Assembly: GCF_033063295.1 (NCBI RefSeq)
Contig: NZ_JAWJZH010000001.1
Span: 930,001-994,000 of the forward strand
DNA length: 64,000 bases
From: Nitrosomonas sp. Is35
GTDB lineage: Bacteria; Pseudomonadota; Gammaproteobacteria; Burkholderiales; Nitrosomonadaceae
Direction: 5' to 3'
Shown: in pieces, positions 17,806 through 28,367 of the stretch
How the letters are laid out: the number at the start of each line of letters is the position of its first letter
How positions within the stretch are numbered: position 1 is the stretch's first letter
The notes under the pieces: generated by a model
Told to the model about the DNA's origin: nothing
Database searches by the model: none
Seen by the model: the letters and a program-made list of their open reading frames with translations, nothing else
Position numbers and translations under genes: made by a program

Positions 17806-18311
17806 GGGAATTGTCCTTGTTGTGTATTGATAGTGCGCAGATGCGCCAGCAGACCTTGGCTGGCTTCCTCGACCATGTCCAGCACCAGCTCAAATCCTTG
17901 TTGTCCGCCGAAATAGGGGTCGGGCACTTCGGTGTCCGCCTCGGCGCTGGGCGCATATTGCATGAATAATTGGATTTTGTTGACATGCTGCCGCGGGCTG
18001 CGTTGCAGCAGTAACGTGAGATTTTCCTTGTCCATCGCCAGAATATAGTCGAATTCCTCAAAGTCTCTGGACTCTACCGCACGGGCGCGCAGTTCGTGCA
18101 TTTTGTATCCACGCTGTAATGCCGTGCTTTGCGCGCGATGATCCGGCGGGTCGCCGATGTGGTAGGCGTGCGTTCCGGCGGAATCCACGTGAATCAGATG
18201 ATCAACCCCGGCGGCTTTGACATGGTGCCGGAATACCGCATCCGCCGTTGGCGAGCGGCAAATATTGCCCATACAGACAAATAATACTTTTATTTTTTTA
18301 TCCTTGTTCAT
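17802..18311 (-). CDS. Low-molecular-weight protein-tyrosine phosphatase
   Basis: A 169-residue LMW-PTP. The P-loop [16 protein letters not shown] supplies the CX5R catalytic loop next to the N-terminus, and [18 protein letters not shown] supplies the general-acid Asp with its neighbouring Tyr. These enzymes act on tyrosine kinases of capsule or EPS export, or on small phosphoesters. No kinase or EPS gene is adjacent; instead the gene overlaps adhC by four bases, and the three genes ptp-adhC-fghA form one tight operon. Confidence 0.94.
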   Translation of the reverse strand: MNKDKKIKVLFVCMGNICRSPTADAVFRHHVKAAGVDHLIHVDSAGTHAYHIGDPPDHRAQSTALQRGYKMHELRARAVESRDFEEFDYILAMDKENLTLLLQRSPRQHVNKIQLFMQYAPSAEADTEVPDPYFGGQQGFELVLDMVEEASQGLLAHLRTINTQQGQFP

Positions 18312-18547
18312 AACCCATCAATTCAAATCAGATTGCAAAAGCAGCACGTCCAAACGGGATCGTTTGAAAAATGCAGCGCAGAGATTAACACGACACCGCG
18401 CAAAACGAAATTCGGCTGTGTTGCGAGGCGCGCAAATACATTCGAGCCTGCTGTAGTTGATTTTACCGGGTGAAGCGGGGTTGTGAAACCGGATGGAGTG
18501 AAATGCTCCGGCGATACGCTGCGGAAGTGTTATTTCAGACGATGAAA

Positions 18548-19870
18548 TTAACTTCCGGTGTGCTGTTTATGGTTTTTTGAAGTTTTTATGCTGATGGTGC
18601 TGAATAGTTTGTTTTTGCTGAACAATTGGTAGAAAGTGGGTTCGTTCGCTTTTTCCAGCAATCTGGAGATCTCTTGATGCGTCAGGTTGCGGTTGATTTG
18701 CAGCAGCAAAGCGGTAAGGCCTGAAACGTGCGCTGTCGCGAGGGAGTTACCGGACACAAAATCGTACGCGCCCTTGGGTAACGTCGTGAGTATTTCTTGC
18801 CCTGGCGCGGAGATGGCGAGGGCATCACTGTCATCGGACGATGGCATGATGGTGTTATGCGTGCTGCGAACCGCGATAACGCCCGCTTGCTGCGCCGGAA
18901 AACCGGATTTACTGTCGTTTCTATCCGCTTGCGAAGCGATGATGATCATGCCTTTTTGTACGGCTTTATCGATTAATCTGGCCAACAGCGGATCATGCGG
19001 TCCGGTTAAGCTCAGATTGAGCACATCGACTTTCATTTGGATCGCGGTATTGAGCGCGAGCGCCAAGGTAAAGCTATTGCAAGCCGCCTCGAAACTGCCG
19101 GTTTTGATTTCCCAGCAAGCTTTCAATCCGATCACGTGGCTATCCGGCGCGATACCGACGATGCCCTGTCCATTGTTTGCTTTGGCCGCAATGACGCCTG
19201 CTATGGCGGTGCCATGCAGATCGTTGAACGATTCCGGGGATTTCCGCGTGACAAAATCTTTAGTTTGTTGAATCTGGCCTTGCAAATCGGGATGTGTCGC
19301 GTCGATTCCGGTATCGATAATGGCGATGGTTACATTTTTGCCGGTTGCGTGATGGTGTATTTCGGCCAGATTCATCGATTGAATATTGAATTGCAGGCGG
19401 TAATAAGGATCGCTGTAGCTGTTCGCCATGACCTTAAAAGTGCTCATCGTTTGAACATTATCGACCCGGTCGTCCTCGCTTAAGGCCTTGATGATTGCGT
19501 CCACGGATTGGTCTTCGTCAATCAGATAGACGACACAGTGCTCACCGATTTCCCGGATTGGCCACTGCGAAAGGATGGTCAGTTTGTAATCCGCTTCGAT
19601 ACTCGAAGCTACTCTTTTTCCCCAGGTTGAACTGCTGTACTCGCCTCGGCGGCGATAGGATTGGTTTGCCACGCCAACCGGGATGCGGTCGATGTGCTTG
19701 TCGGTGTATGTGACTAAAATAATCCGGTCGGCTTGCGTGCTATCGAAAAGCTGAGGATCGACAAAAAATTCCTGCTCGGCACGGGCGGGTAAAACGACCA
19801 GCATCGCCATCGGTAACGCTATCAGCAACGAAAAGAAAAAAACGTGGATGCGCACGCGATAAGTATGCAT
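18548..19870 (-). CDS. Subtilase-family (S8) serine protease with signal peptide and prodomain
   Basis: A 440-residue exported protease. Residues 1-31 form a signal peptide (hydrophobic stretch ending in LPARA). Residues 35-150 look like an inhibitor-type prodomain, ending HCVVYLIDEDQSVDAIIKAL. The catalytic triad is Asp in IAIIDTGIDATHPD, His in DLHGTAIAGVIAAKA and Ser in SGNSLATAHVSGLTA, with the oxyanion Asn in the NLSLTGPHDP region less clear. Its ATG overlaps the anti-sigma stop as TAATG, so it is the third gene of a sigma/anti-sigma/protease operon. Export to periplasm or outside is expected. Confidence 0.9.
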   Translation of the reverse strand: MHTYRVRIHVFFFSLLIALPMAMLVVLPARAEQEFFVDPQLFDSTQADRIILVTYTDKHIDRIPVGVANQSYRRRGEYSSSTWGKRVASSIEADYKLTILSQWPIREIGEHCVVYLIDEDQSVDAIIKALSEDDRVDNVQTMSTFKVMANSYSDPYYRLQFNIQSMNLAEIHHHATGKNVTIAIIDTGIDATHPDLQGQIQQTKDFVTRKSPESFNDLHGTAIAGVIAAKANNGQGIVGIAPDSHVIGLKACWEIKTGSFEAACNSFTLALALNTAIQMKVDVLNLSLTGPHDPLLARLIDKAVQKGMIIIASQADRNDSKSGFPAQQAGVIAVRSTHNTIMPSSDDSDALAISAPGQEILTTLPKGAYDFVSGNSLATAHVSGLTALLLQINRNLTHQEISRLLEKANEPTFYQLFSKNKLFSTISIKTSKNHKQHTGS

Positions 19871-20583
19871 TAGCGTATATCCTGACCGGCTGGTTGCAAC
19901 CCTTGAACCTGTTCGGCAAAAATGACCTGGGTATTGTTACGTAAATAGGCGATGGCAGCGTCGATCTCTTGCGGGCGCGTATGCCGGTCACCGATTTGGA
20001 TTTCATAAATGCCATTTTCCGAAGGCCCTTGAACGATGCGGCCCGAGACGCTGTGCAAGATGGCTCCGATGTGCTTGGGATCCGGTTGATCTGCAAAGAC
20101 GATGCGTACCCGATTGTGTGCCGGGGTATTTTGCGGTGCGCTGGCGAGTGTTCTGTATTCCGCTGTGAACGCAGATTGATCTGCCGGTAAATGCAACATA
20201 AACGGCATTGCCAGCAATAATAAGCTCGCTGCCAAGGCAGTGTATTTTACAAAACCGGGAGATTGGCCGGAAGAAAGTTTGGATTCTTCGCCGGGCTGGT
20301 TAGGCCGGGTAAAAGGGCGGATTAAAGATTGCCGCTCAATGCGCTTTCTCAGTTGCACGAAAGCAGCCTGCGAAACCTGCCGCAAAAGATCCGTTTGTTG
20401 CATTTCTTCAAATAGCTGCTGTTGCTGTTGCAGCTCAATTCTACAGGCTATGCACGTCCTTACGTGATTTCTCACCCGGTCTTTCTCAACAGCGTCCAGG
20501 GAGTGATTCACATACCAGGGCAGGAGATTCCATACTTTCTGATGCTCGTTTTTACCCGTGACATTGATTGTTGTAGAGGACAT
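19870..20583 (-). CDS. Zinc-finger anti-sigma factor with one membrane span and a prodomain-like periplasmic part
   Basis: A 237-residue protein. The cytoplasmic N-terminus has the ZAS motif HVRTCIAC (HxxxCxxC) after WNLLPWYVNHSLDAVEKDRV, as in RsrA/ChrR-type and zf-HC2 anti-sigma factors. A hydrophobic span (YTALAASLLLLAMPFML) lies near residues 114-130. The periplasmic part (about 155-237) reads VRIVFADQPDPKHIGAIL, GRIVQGPSENGIYEIQIG, then a helix and FAEQVQ, which resembles the ferredoxin-like prodomain of subtilases. It sits between the sigma factor (3-base gap) and the subtilase (TAATG overlap). Confidence 0.85.
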   Translation of the reverse strand: MSSTTINVTGKNEHQKVWNLLPWYVNHSLDAVEKDRVRNHVRTCIACRIELQQQQQLFEEMQQTDLLRQVSQAAFVQLRKRIERQSLIRPFTRPNQPGEESKLSSGQSPGFVKYTALAASLLLLAMPFMLHLPADQSAFTAEYRTLASAPQNTPAHNRVRIVFADQPDPKHIGAILHSVSGRIVQGPSENGIYEIQIGDRHTRPQEIDAAIAYLRNNTQVIFAEQVQGLQPAGQDIR

Positions 20584-20586
20584 CGT

Positions 20587-21189
20587 TTAACTCCTGCCTT
20601 TAAGCTCTGGAAGTAACTTCGCTAAAATTTTCCGTGCATGAAACATTCTGGTTTTTACTGTATTCTCAGGGCATTGCATGATTTCTGCAATTTCATTGTA
20701 ATGCAGCCCTTGATAATATGTCATCTCTACCACCGCGCGCTGTTCCGGGGATAAGTTATCAAAGCCCGCTTCCAGCCAGTTACTGATCTCCAGCTGCGAA
20801 ACCCACTGCGCTGCGGGATTGGGAAAGTAATCCAGTTCATCGTTAAATTCAACGGATCGATCTTCTCGAGTCAGGCTTTGTTCGATGCTCTTCAATGCCT
20901 TGAAATATGCAATCCCCAGAATCCAGGTGGACGGACGGCATGTTTGATCGTAGGTCGATGCTTTTTCCCACACCACATACATCACGTCATTAATAATTTC
21001 TTCAATATAATCATGCCGCCGGGTAATGTGAAAAATGAACTGATACAAACGGTCAAAATAACGTTGATACAGTTGTTCAAAAGCTTTTCCATTGCCGCCC
21101 GCAGCTTCGGCGATCAGATTCCGTTCCTTAACTTGCTGTTCGTCCGAGTTAAAAGATTTTCTTACTTTAGACCCGGGCAATTCACTCAT
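20587..21189 (-). CDS. ECF-type RNA polymerase sigma factor
   Basis: A 200-residue group-4 sigma factor. Region 2 spans about residues 38-105 (AFEQLYQRYFDRLYQFIFHI, then IEEIINDVMYVVWEKA and STWILGIAYFKALK). Region 4 spans about 140-195, with LSPEQRAVVEMTYYQGLHY, a helix-turn-helix at NEIAEIMQCPENTVKTRMF and a basic end. It heads an operon with its cognate membrane anti-sigma factor and a subtilase. Likely targets include its own promoter upstream of 21189, but no clear ECF consensus could be fixed by eye. Confidence 0.93.
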   Translation of the reverse strand: MSELPGSKVRKSFNSDEQQVKERNLIAEAAGGNGKAFEQLYQRYFDRLYQFIFHITRRHDYIEEIINDVMYVVWEKASTYDQTCRPSTWILGIAYFKALKSIEQSLTREDRSVEFNDELDYFPNPAAQWVSQLEISNWLEAGFDNLSPEQRAVVEMTYYQGLHYNEIAEIMQCPENTVKTRMFHARKILAKLLPELKGRS

Positions 21190-21288
21190 GGTGTTTCATA
21201 ATCGCTATGACTATTGATTAAGTCTCGGTAAATTTGCCCTGTCTATTCCGTGTGGCGGATTAAAAGTTCATTGCGGCAGAAATAAAAA

Positions 21289-22014
21289 TCAGAATCCGAC
21301 GGTAATAGAGAATAAAACCCGGTTATCGACCACGTGCGGACGGAATTGCCAGCCAGCAATATGTTCTTTTTCGGCACCTAAATCCAATCCGGAATAGTAG
21401 CGGACATCGACACCGATGTTCGGGGAAAAATGCCAAGTCACGCCGGAAGTCCAATACAGGTAATCATAGTGCAGCACTTTCTTCTGCTGGCTGTAGCCGA
21501 ACGTGCCTGACATTTCGATGGAGCTGGTGATCGGGTAGCGTCCGGTGATTTCATAGTTGAACGACATATGGTTTTGCTGGTAGCCATTTTCGGAGAAGCT
21601 AAAGTTGGCGGATAGCAAATCGCGGAAATGTGTATGCCAGTAAAATTCGTTGTAATCAACTTCCTGACCGAAGATTTTGCCCGTGAAAATATAACGGGTC
21701 CACTCCGCATTAAAGCGCCAGTCATCCGATAGCTGATAGGCCCAACCGACATAGGGCTTGAATTCCGCATCGGAACGCGCGGCGAATCCCTGATCGGCAA
21801 AATTGACGGTGGAAGCAAAAGTGCCGAGATAAAGACCCGATTTGAACCCGTAATCTATATTGAGCTGTGCGGCGGGTTTTCCATCGCTTTTGGAATAACC
21901 GCGCCAAATATAATCGGTCGTGCCGGTTACGCTGGCGCTTAGCTGCGCATGAGCGCTGACCGGATAACTCAGAATGAACAGCAATCCTAACAGCCGATGG
22001 TTTTTTATTTTCAT
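21289..22014 (-). CDS. TorF-family putative outer-membrane porin
   Basis: A 241-residue protein with a signal peptide (MKIKNHRLLGLLFILSYPVSAHA) followed by beta-strand-rich sequence. LSASVTGTTDYIWRGYSKSDGKPAAQ is the recognisable start of the family known as TorF or Gcw_chp (TIGR02001), and the protein ends in an aromatic residue (SITVGF), as required for BAM insertion. ATG 22014 is chosen because it starts directly at the signal peptide; ATG 22029 adds five residues. It lies upstream of the sigma operon on the same strand with a 100-base gap. Cargo unknown. Confidence 0.85.
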   Translation of the reverse strand: MKIKNHRLLGLLFILSYPVSAHAQLSASVTGTTDYIWRGYSKSDGKPAAQLNIDYGFKSGLYLGTFASTVNFADQGFAARSDAEFKPYVGWAYQLSDDWRFNAEWTRYIFTGKIFGQEVDYNEFYWHTHFRDLLSANFSFSENGYQQNHMSFNYEITGRYPITSSIEMSGTFGYSQQKKVLHYDYLYWTSGVTWHFSPNIGVDVRYYSGLDLGAEKEHIAGWQFRPHVVDNRVLFSITVGF

Positions 22015-22743
22015 GGATTGTGGACGCAAATGATTAAACCATCGATTGTTTTAAAGTGATTCAGTGCCGGGTAATGAGAACGGGAGTTTCGTGGATAAAT
22101 TAAAACTCAAAATGAATTTCCAGTAGGAAATTTTAACATCATGGCGTAGTAATCTTTGTGATCAATTGATTCATGAGCGCTGCAAGCTGTTGATTTGCAT
22201 TGAACGGATTGAATTTTATGACGCGTCCATGAGCGGGCTCCAATCTATGCCGCAAAGAATTTTTATCAACGTTGAACCTTTTGCCGTTCTGCCAGAATAA
22301 ACGCACAGAAGAAAAAAATAATTTTAAGTAGGCCACCTCGTTAGGAGATTTAAAGATTGAAAATACTTTACGGAACACCGGCGCTTATAAGGTTTGATTT
22401 GATCGCTGCGTCAAATACCTATGAGCAAGGGGTGGGAGGAACCGGTTAAATTTTATGAAGCATATCTGCTTTGAATGGTTTTAATCAGCAATACGGTACT
22501 TTCCTGAAGTGCGCGTTATTTCAATTGAGCTCGATTTTGCTCTCAGGTTATTCAGCATAAAAAATTTTTTAAAAATTGACTCAGATAATTCCTACAGTTT
22601 GCCGTTAAATATAAAAACTGAGACGTGAGATTTCTGTATTTTCTACAGAAGAATCCGTAATCCCAAAATATTAAGCTGGGATGAGTCCAATTTTTCAGCT
22701 ATCAATGAATAATTTATATTGGAAAAGCATAAGGAGTACTGAC
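22015..22743. other. Long intergenic region with stem-loops
   Basis: About 730 bases without a convincing gene. A 79-codon frame on the minus strand (22139-22378) has no ribosome site or recognisable features. Inverted repeats seen: AATTTCC/GGAAATT at 22115-22132; TTCTGTA/TACAGAA at 22632-22638 and 22644-22650; ATCCCA/TGGGAT at 22660-22665 and 22677-22682. The last two lie in the leader of the small gene at 22744 and could be regulatory. Confidence 0.5.
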
Positions 22744-23052
22744 ATGCCATTAAAAAATTCAATCAAAGGATTTAAAGCTTATTTAGGCGATAAAGAATCG
22801 TTACTTGATACGAGCTACAAAAGAATTGCGGATATGATCGAACTGCATTGGGGATACAAGGAATTCTATCAGCTCATCCAGAAATTGCTGGTTGTTGAAA
22901 AAGAACAGAACAGGCAAGGATTTCCATTGGAAGTACTACAGGAAATCTATACCTTGCAGGAGCTGCATCAAAAAGAGTTTCCTGCGCTCAAGATTTTAAT
23001 CGATGACGGTTCTGCTTCACGAGCTAGAAACAAGAGTTCGCTGCTGGTATAG
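22744..23052 (+). CDS. Small conserved-looking protein of unknown function
   Basis: A 102-residue protein from ATG 22744, preceded by AAGGAG at 8-base spacing. It is soluble, helical and charged, with no signal peptide: it starts MPLKNSIKGFKAYLGDKES, has a central segment RIADMIELHWGYKEFYQLIQ, and a C-terminal helix EIYTLQELHQKEFP. I recognise no family. A 63-base in-frame extension upstream lacks a ribosome site. It is alone on its strand between the TorF porin and the L,D-transpeptidase. Confidence 0.65.
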   Translation: MPLKNSIKGFKAYLGDKESLLDTSYKRIADMIELHWGYKEFYQLIQKLLVVEKEQNRQGFPLEVLQEIYTLQELHQKEFPALKILIDDGSASRARNKSSLLV

Positions 23053-23162
23053 GCATTTGCAAAAATGAGAATAACAAAGACGGGGCTAGCGGAAATACTT
23101 GATCCATTGCGCTGCGCTTAACGCCAATAGGTTGCAAAAGTGCGGCGCCCCGTCTCAGGCTG

Positions 23163-24159
<997 letters not shown>

Positions 24160-24276
24160 TCACCGTTTCATCGTCACGGCGGTTTTTGTGCTACATTGCT
24201 ACCCCATTCCGGCCGGTAAAGCATTCTCCGGACGCTTTAACATCAACACCTCATTTTTCTAACATTGTGACTACCT

Positions 24277-25176
24277 ATGATCGCTCAAGCGCAATCGCAA
24301 CTTCATACCATCCGTGATCTTTTACGTTTCGCTGTCAGCCAGTTCAACAAAGCAGGGCTGTACTTTGGCCACGGCTCCGCCAATGCGTACGATGAAGCGG
24401 CGTATCTTATTCTGAAAACGCTCTATTTGCCACTGGACCGGCTGGAACCGTTCCTGGATGCGCGCATCACTGATGTGGAGTGCAAGCAAGTGCTGGACAT
24501 CATCGAGCGCCGCGTCAAAGACCGCATTCCCGCGGCATACCTGACGCACGAAGCCTGGCTCGGCGATTTCAGCTTTTATGTCGACGAACGCGTGATCATC
24601 CCGCGTTCGTTCATCGCCGAACTGCTGCAAACGCAACTGGCACCGTGGATCGCCGACCCCGATCACATCACCGCCGCGCTCGATCTCTGCACCGGATCGG
24701 GTTGCCTTGCCATTTTGCTGGCGCACGCGTTCGACAATGCGCACATCGACGCTGCCGACATCTCCCCGCACGCGCTCGCCGTGGCGCATAAGAATGTGCA
24801 GGATTACGGCCTGCAAGACCGTGTCGGCTTGATCCAGTCCGATCTGTTCTCAGCCCTGCACGGAAAGCGCTACGACCTGATCATCAGCAACCCGCCGTAC
24901 GTCAACGCCGAATCGATGCAACAATTGCCGCAGGAGTACCGCCATGAACCGGAAAACGCATTGGCCAGCGGCGGCGATGGCCTGGATGCAACCCGGAAAA
25001 TCCTGCAACAAGCCACGCAGCATTTGACCGATGACGGCATTCTGATCGTCGAAATCGGCCACAACCGCGACGCGCTGGAACAGGCGTTTCCGCAATTACC
25101 GTTCACCTGGCTGGAAACCAGTGCGGGGGATGCGTTTGTTTTTCTGCTGCAAAAGGATCAATTGCCGAATTGCTAG
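24277..25176 (+). CDS. prmB: Ribosomal protein L3 N5-glutamine methyltransferase
   Basis: A 299-residue class-I methyltransferase that methylates a glutamine of ribosomal protein L3. The SAM site is ALDLCTGSGCLAILLAHAF near residue 145, and the target-glutamine motif is IISNPPYVNAESM. The N-terminal FGHGSANAYDEAAYLILKTL and the DERVIIPRSFIAELL motif distinguish PrmB from the release-factor enzyme PrmC. It is transcribed alone, divergently from tadA. Confidence 0.95.
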   Translation: MIAQAQSQLHTIRDLLRFAVSQFNKAGLYFGHGSANAYDEAAYLILKTLYLPLDRLEPFLDARITDVECKQVLDIIERRVKDRIPAAYLTHEAWLGDFSFYVDERVIIPRSFIAELLQTQLAPWIADPDHITAALDLCTGSGCLAILLAHAFDNAHIDAADISPHALAVAHKNVQDYGLQDRVGLIQSDLFSALHGKRYDLIISNPPYVNAESMQQLPQEYRHEPENALASGGDGLDATRKILQQATQHLTDDGILIVEIGHNRDALEQAFPQLPFTWLETSAGDAFVFLLQKDQLPNC

Positions 25177-25537
25177 CCCATCGAAGGGGGCATGTTTCTC
25201 ACCTAAATATACTTCAATCCTATCGTTTGATTTTTCCGGCATTGCCTGCTGAGCAATCACTCCTGTTTGTTTCGTCAATGTTTCCGCATGATTTACGGTT
25301 AAGTGTCATTGCGCTGGCACTTCTGTGTCGTGTTTCACACACCTGTCTTACATTTTCTTTATTGAAGCGATGGGTGGATTAGATCGATAAAGATCATTCT
25401 GATCGGTGTTTAACCAGAGAGTATTCTTGCCGTAATTGAAATGAACCGTACTGTCAGTGCGCGCCTATGGTCTATCAGAGTAAACCTACAAGCTATTGCG
25501 GTACATCTATTAAATCAAGGAGATTTGGAGAGAGAAT
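25177..25537. other. Intergenic region upstream of the PAS chemoreceptor
   Basis: 361 bases without a gene. It must hold the promoter of the receptor gene. A TGGCAC at 25316-25321 resembles the -24 element of sigma-54 promoters but lacks a TTGC at the right distance. A good ribosome site (AAGGAG, then GGAGAGAG) precedes ATG 25538. I could not place a promoter with confidence. Confidence 0.4.
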
Positions 25538-28360
25538 ATGTCAGCTTTACCATCCATTAAAGCACAAGCCTTATCTGAAGGCGATCAAGAGCATTTGACC
25601 AAGGTTTATAAGGCGATTGAGCAAAGCCAGGCCATTATCGAATTTGATCTCGATGGCAACATACAGACTGCCAACACTAATTTCCTGACATTATTTGAAT
25701 ATTCTCTGGAAGATCTGGTGGGTAAGCATCATAGTCAACTTTGCCCTTCCGGTGCGGCCGATAGCGAGGAATATAAGAACTTGTGGGCGGATTTGCGCGC
25801 GGGAAAATACACCTCTGGCGATTTTCGCCGCGTTGCGGCCAATGGACATGATATATATATTTGCGCTAGCTATATCCCGGTACTGGATGGTAACGGTAAG
25901 CCATGCAAGGTCGTTAAAGTAGCCAGTGATATTACGGCCAGAAAATCCAAATCGCTCGAAGATGATGGAAAAATTGAGGCTATCAACCATACGCACGCTA
26001 TTATCGAATTCGATCTCGATGGTTATGTGTTGACAGCCAACAAAAAATTTCTGGAAGCATTGGGCTACACGCTGCAAGAAGTTGTACGCAAGCATCATCG
26101 TATATTTTGTGAAGAGGCTTATGAGAAAAGCCCGGACTATCAAGTTTTCTGGGACGATTTACGCGCTGGTAAACATAAACATGGGGAATTCATGCGGTTA
26201 AACCGGCAAGGCCGGCCGGTATGGTTGCAGGCGACTTATACACCGATCCTGGATGTGGATGGAAAACCCTGCAAAATCATCAAATTTGCGAACGACATCA
26301 CTGGCGCAAAATTGGTATCCCTGTCGAATGAAGGCAAAATCGCAGCCATATCACGCTCACAAGGTGTCATTGAATTCGACTTGGCTGGTAATGTGCTGGA
26401 CGCAAATGAAAATTTCCTCAAATTGATGGGCTATACGCTGAAAGAAATCAACGGGCAACATCACCGTATTTTTGTCGACAAAGAAGAAGCGGCTAGTGGT
26501 GCTTACCGTGTTTTCTGGCAGAAACTGGGCGAAGGTGAATTTTATTCAGGTGAATATTTACGCGTAGGTAAGAATGGCAAGCGGGTATGGATTCAAGCCA
26601 CGTATAACCCGATTCTTGATCTGAACGGACAACCGGTGCGGGTAGTAAAGTATTGCAGTGATATCACTGCATCTAAGCTGCTTGGAATGGAAGTGTCAGC
26701 GCGAATGGACGCTGTTTCTAACAGTAATTGTATTTTGGAATTATCCGCGGATGGTCATATCCTGAGTGCTAACGAGAGGATGCAGAATGCGTTGGGTTTC
26801 GGACTTGAAGACCTCGTTGGTAAATCAGAAAGCCATATTCAATTTGAAGAAGATACTCGCAGTAGTGTTAGTACTGGTATTTGGCGTTCCATGCGTGAAG
26901 GACATGCAAAAAATATCGAGGTTAGGCGCAAGGGCGCCGGTGGAATAGAACGGTGGTTTTTGGCTAATTTCAGTCCGGTTATGGGGCTTGACGGGCACTT
27001 GGTGAAGGTGTTGATGCTTGCTGACGATGTAACTGATGCCAAACTGAGTCGATTGGATGCTGAAGGTAAAATGAGTGCAATTGATCGCTCGCAAGCGGTA
27101 ATCGAGTTTGATATGAGCGGTAAGGTTCTGACAGCCAATGAAAACTTTCTCAAGTTGACGGGCTTGAATTTGGACGACATCACGGGGCGGCATCATCGCA
27201 TGTTTGTCGATCCGGAAGAAGCCGCAAGCGCGGGATACCATGCGTTTTGGGAGCGCTTGTCTCGAGGAGAATTTGAATCGGGTGAGTACAAGCGGATCGG
27301 TAAAAATAATCGCGAAATCTGGATTCAAGCAACCTACAACCCGATTCTTGATCCGCAAGGAAATCCAGCCAAAGTGGTGAAGTTTGCTTCCGATGTCACG
27401 GCCAGCAAACTGCATACCTCGGAATTTGAAGCGAAAGTATCGGCAATCGACCGCGGACAAGCGGTGATCGAATTCGATCTGAATGGCCATGTGCTCAACG
27501 CCAATCGGAATTTCTTGACGGCAATGGGTTATACATTGCGCGAGATACAGAATCAGCATCATAGTATTTTTTGTTCCGGTGAATATACTCAGAGCAAGGA
27601 ATACCGCGATTTCTGGTTGCGGTTGAGTGAGGGTGAATTTATCAGCGGCCGTTTTCATCGTGTCGGTAAATTCGATCGCGATGTCTGGATACAGGCAACC
27701 TATAACCCGATCTTCGATCTCAATGGGAAAGTGATGAAAATCGTGAAATATGCGCACGATGTCACGAACGAAGTGAAATTGGAAAAACGTATCGCAGCAG
27801 GTGCTGCAGAAATGAATATTCAGGTTCGCAAACTGATTGAAAGTGTCGATGCGATTGCTGCCAATTCAGGTGTGGCAGCGGAATTGGCGCATGATTCTTC
27901 CACGGCGGCACAATCCGGTTTCGATGCATTGCAAAAATCGATCGCCGCGATTGCGTCGATTCAGACCAGCTCTGCAAGGGTATCGGAGATCGTGGGTGTG
28001 ATCGGGGATATCGCCAATCAAACCAATCTGCTGGCATTTAACGCGGCAATCGAAGCAGCGCGCGCCGGTGAGCATGGGGTCGGTTTTTCGGTGGTAGCCG
28101 ATGAGGTGCGCAAACTGGCCGAGCGCAGTTCGGTGGCGGCGCGCGAGATCACCAAGCTGATCGATGAATCGACACAGCATGTCGAGAAAGGAGCGGAAGT
28201 AAGCCGGGATGCGTCGCGCAGTTTTGAAGGTATTATGTCTGGCGTCGCTCGAACCAGTAAGAGCGTGGCGGAAATTGCCGAATCGGCGGAAAGCCAAAGC
28301 ACGATGGCTAAAGAAGTCAGTCTGCTGATTGAACAAATCGCCAGCACGAAGGCATCATAA
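25538..28360 (+). CDS. Cytoplasmic methyl-accepting chemotaxis protein with six tandem PAS domains
   Basis: A 940-residue receptor without membrane spans. Six PAS repeats of about 122 residues start near residues 27, 149, 271, 393, 515 and 637; each has the pattern of IEFDLDG, a TANxNFL element, a GYTLxE helix, HHRIF and [11 protein letters not shown]. The fourth (LELSADG...[10 protein letters not shown]) has diverged most. The signalling part (about 770-940) contains the conserved hairpin [40 protein letters not shown] and a short return helix; no C-terminal CheR-binding pentapeptide is seen. The layout recalls BdlA (two PAS plus MCP), a biofilm-dispersal regulator. It is followed closely by a triple-CheW gene. 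Confidence 0.93.
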   Translation: MSALPSIKAQALSEGDQEHLTKVYKAIEQSQAIIEFDLDGNIQTANTNFLTLFEYSLEDLVGKHHSQLCPSGAADSEEYKNLWADLRAGKYTSGDFRRVAANGHDIYICASYIPVLDGNGKPCKVVKVASDITARKSKSLEDDGKIEAINHTHAIIEFDLDGYVLTANKKFLEALGYTLQEVVRKHHRIFCEEAYEKSPDYQVFWDDLRAGKHKHGEFMRLNRQGRPVWLQATYTPILDVDGKPCKIIKFANDITGAKLVSLSNEGKIAAISRSQGVIEFDLAGNVLDANENFLKLMGYTLKEINGQHHRIFVDKEEAASGAYRVFWQKLGEGEFYSGEYLRVGKNGKRVWIQATYNPILDLNGQPVRVVKYCSDITASKLLGMEVSARMDAVSNSNCILELSADGHILSANERMQNALGFGLEDLVGKSESHIQFEEDTRSSVSTGIWRSMREGHAKNIEVRRKGAGGIERWFLANFSPVMGLDGHLVKVLMLADDVTDAKLSRLDAEGKMSAIDRSQAVIEFDMSGKVLTANENFLKLTGLNLDDITGRHHRMFVDPEEAASAGYHAFWERLSRGEFESGEYKRIGKNNREIWIQATYNPILDPQGNPAKVVKFASDVTASKLHTSEFEAKVSAIDRGQAVIEFDLNGHVLNANRNFLTAMGYTLREIQNQHHSIFCSGEYTQSKEYRDFWLRLSEGEFISGRFHRVGKFDRDVWIQATYNPIFDLNGKVMKIVKYAHDVTNEVKLEKRIAAGAAEMNIQVRKLIESVDAIAANSGVAAELAHDSSTAAQSGFDALQKSIAAIASIQTSSARVSEIVGVIGDIANQTNLLAFNAAIEAARAGEHGVGFSVVADEVRKLAERSSVAAREITKLIDESTQHVEKGAEVSRDASRSFEGIMSGVARTSKSVAEIAESAESQSTMAKEVSLLIEQIASTKAS
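25616..27775 (+). repeat. Six in-gene PAS-coding repeats of about 366 bp
   Basis: The coding sequence repeats with a 366-base period, visible in recurring stretches encoding IEFDL, ANENFLK, HHRIF and QATYNPI. Copies differ at many silent and replacement sites, with repeats 3, 5 and 6 closest, so the expansion is old but could still recombine. Confidence 0.85.
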
Positions 28361-28367
28361 AATAAAA

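Noticed and set aside
22139-22378. A 79-codon minus-strand frame in the long intergenic region
   Set aside because: No ribosome site or known pattern; kept only as a remark in the intergenic entry.
25316-25333. Sigma-54-like -24 element TGGCAC upstream of the chemoreceptor
   Set aside because: The -12 TTGC is missing at the required spacing.
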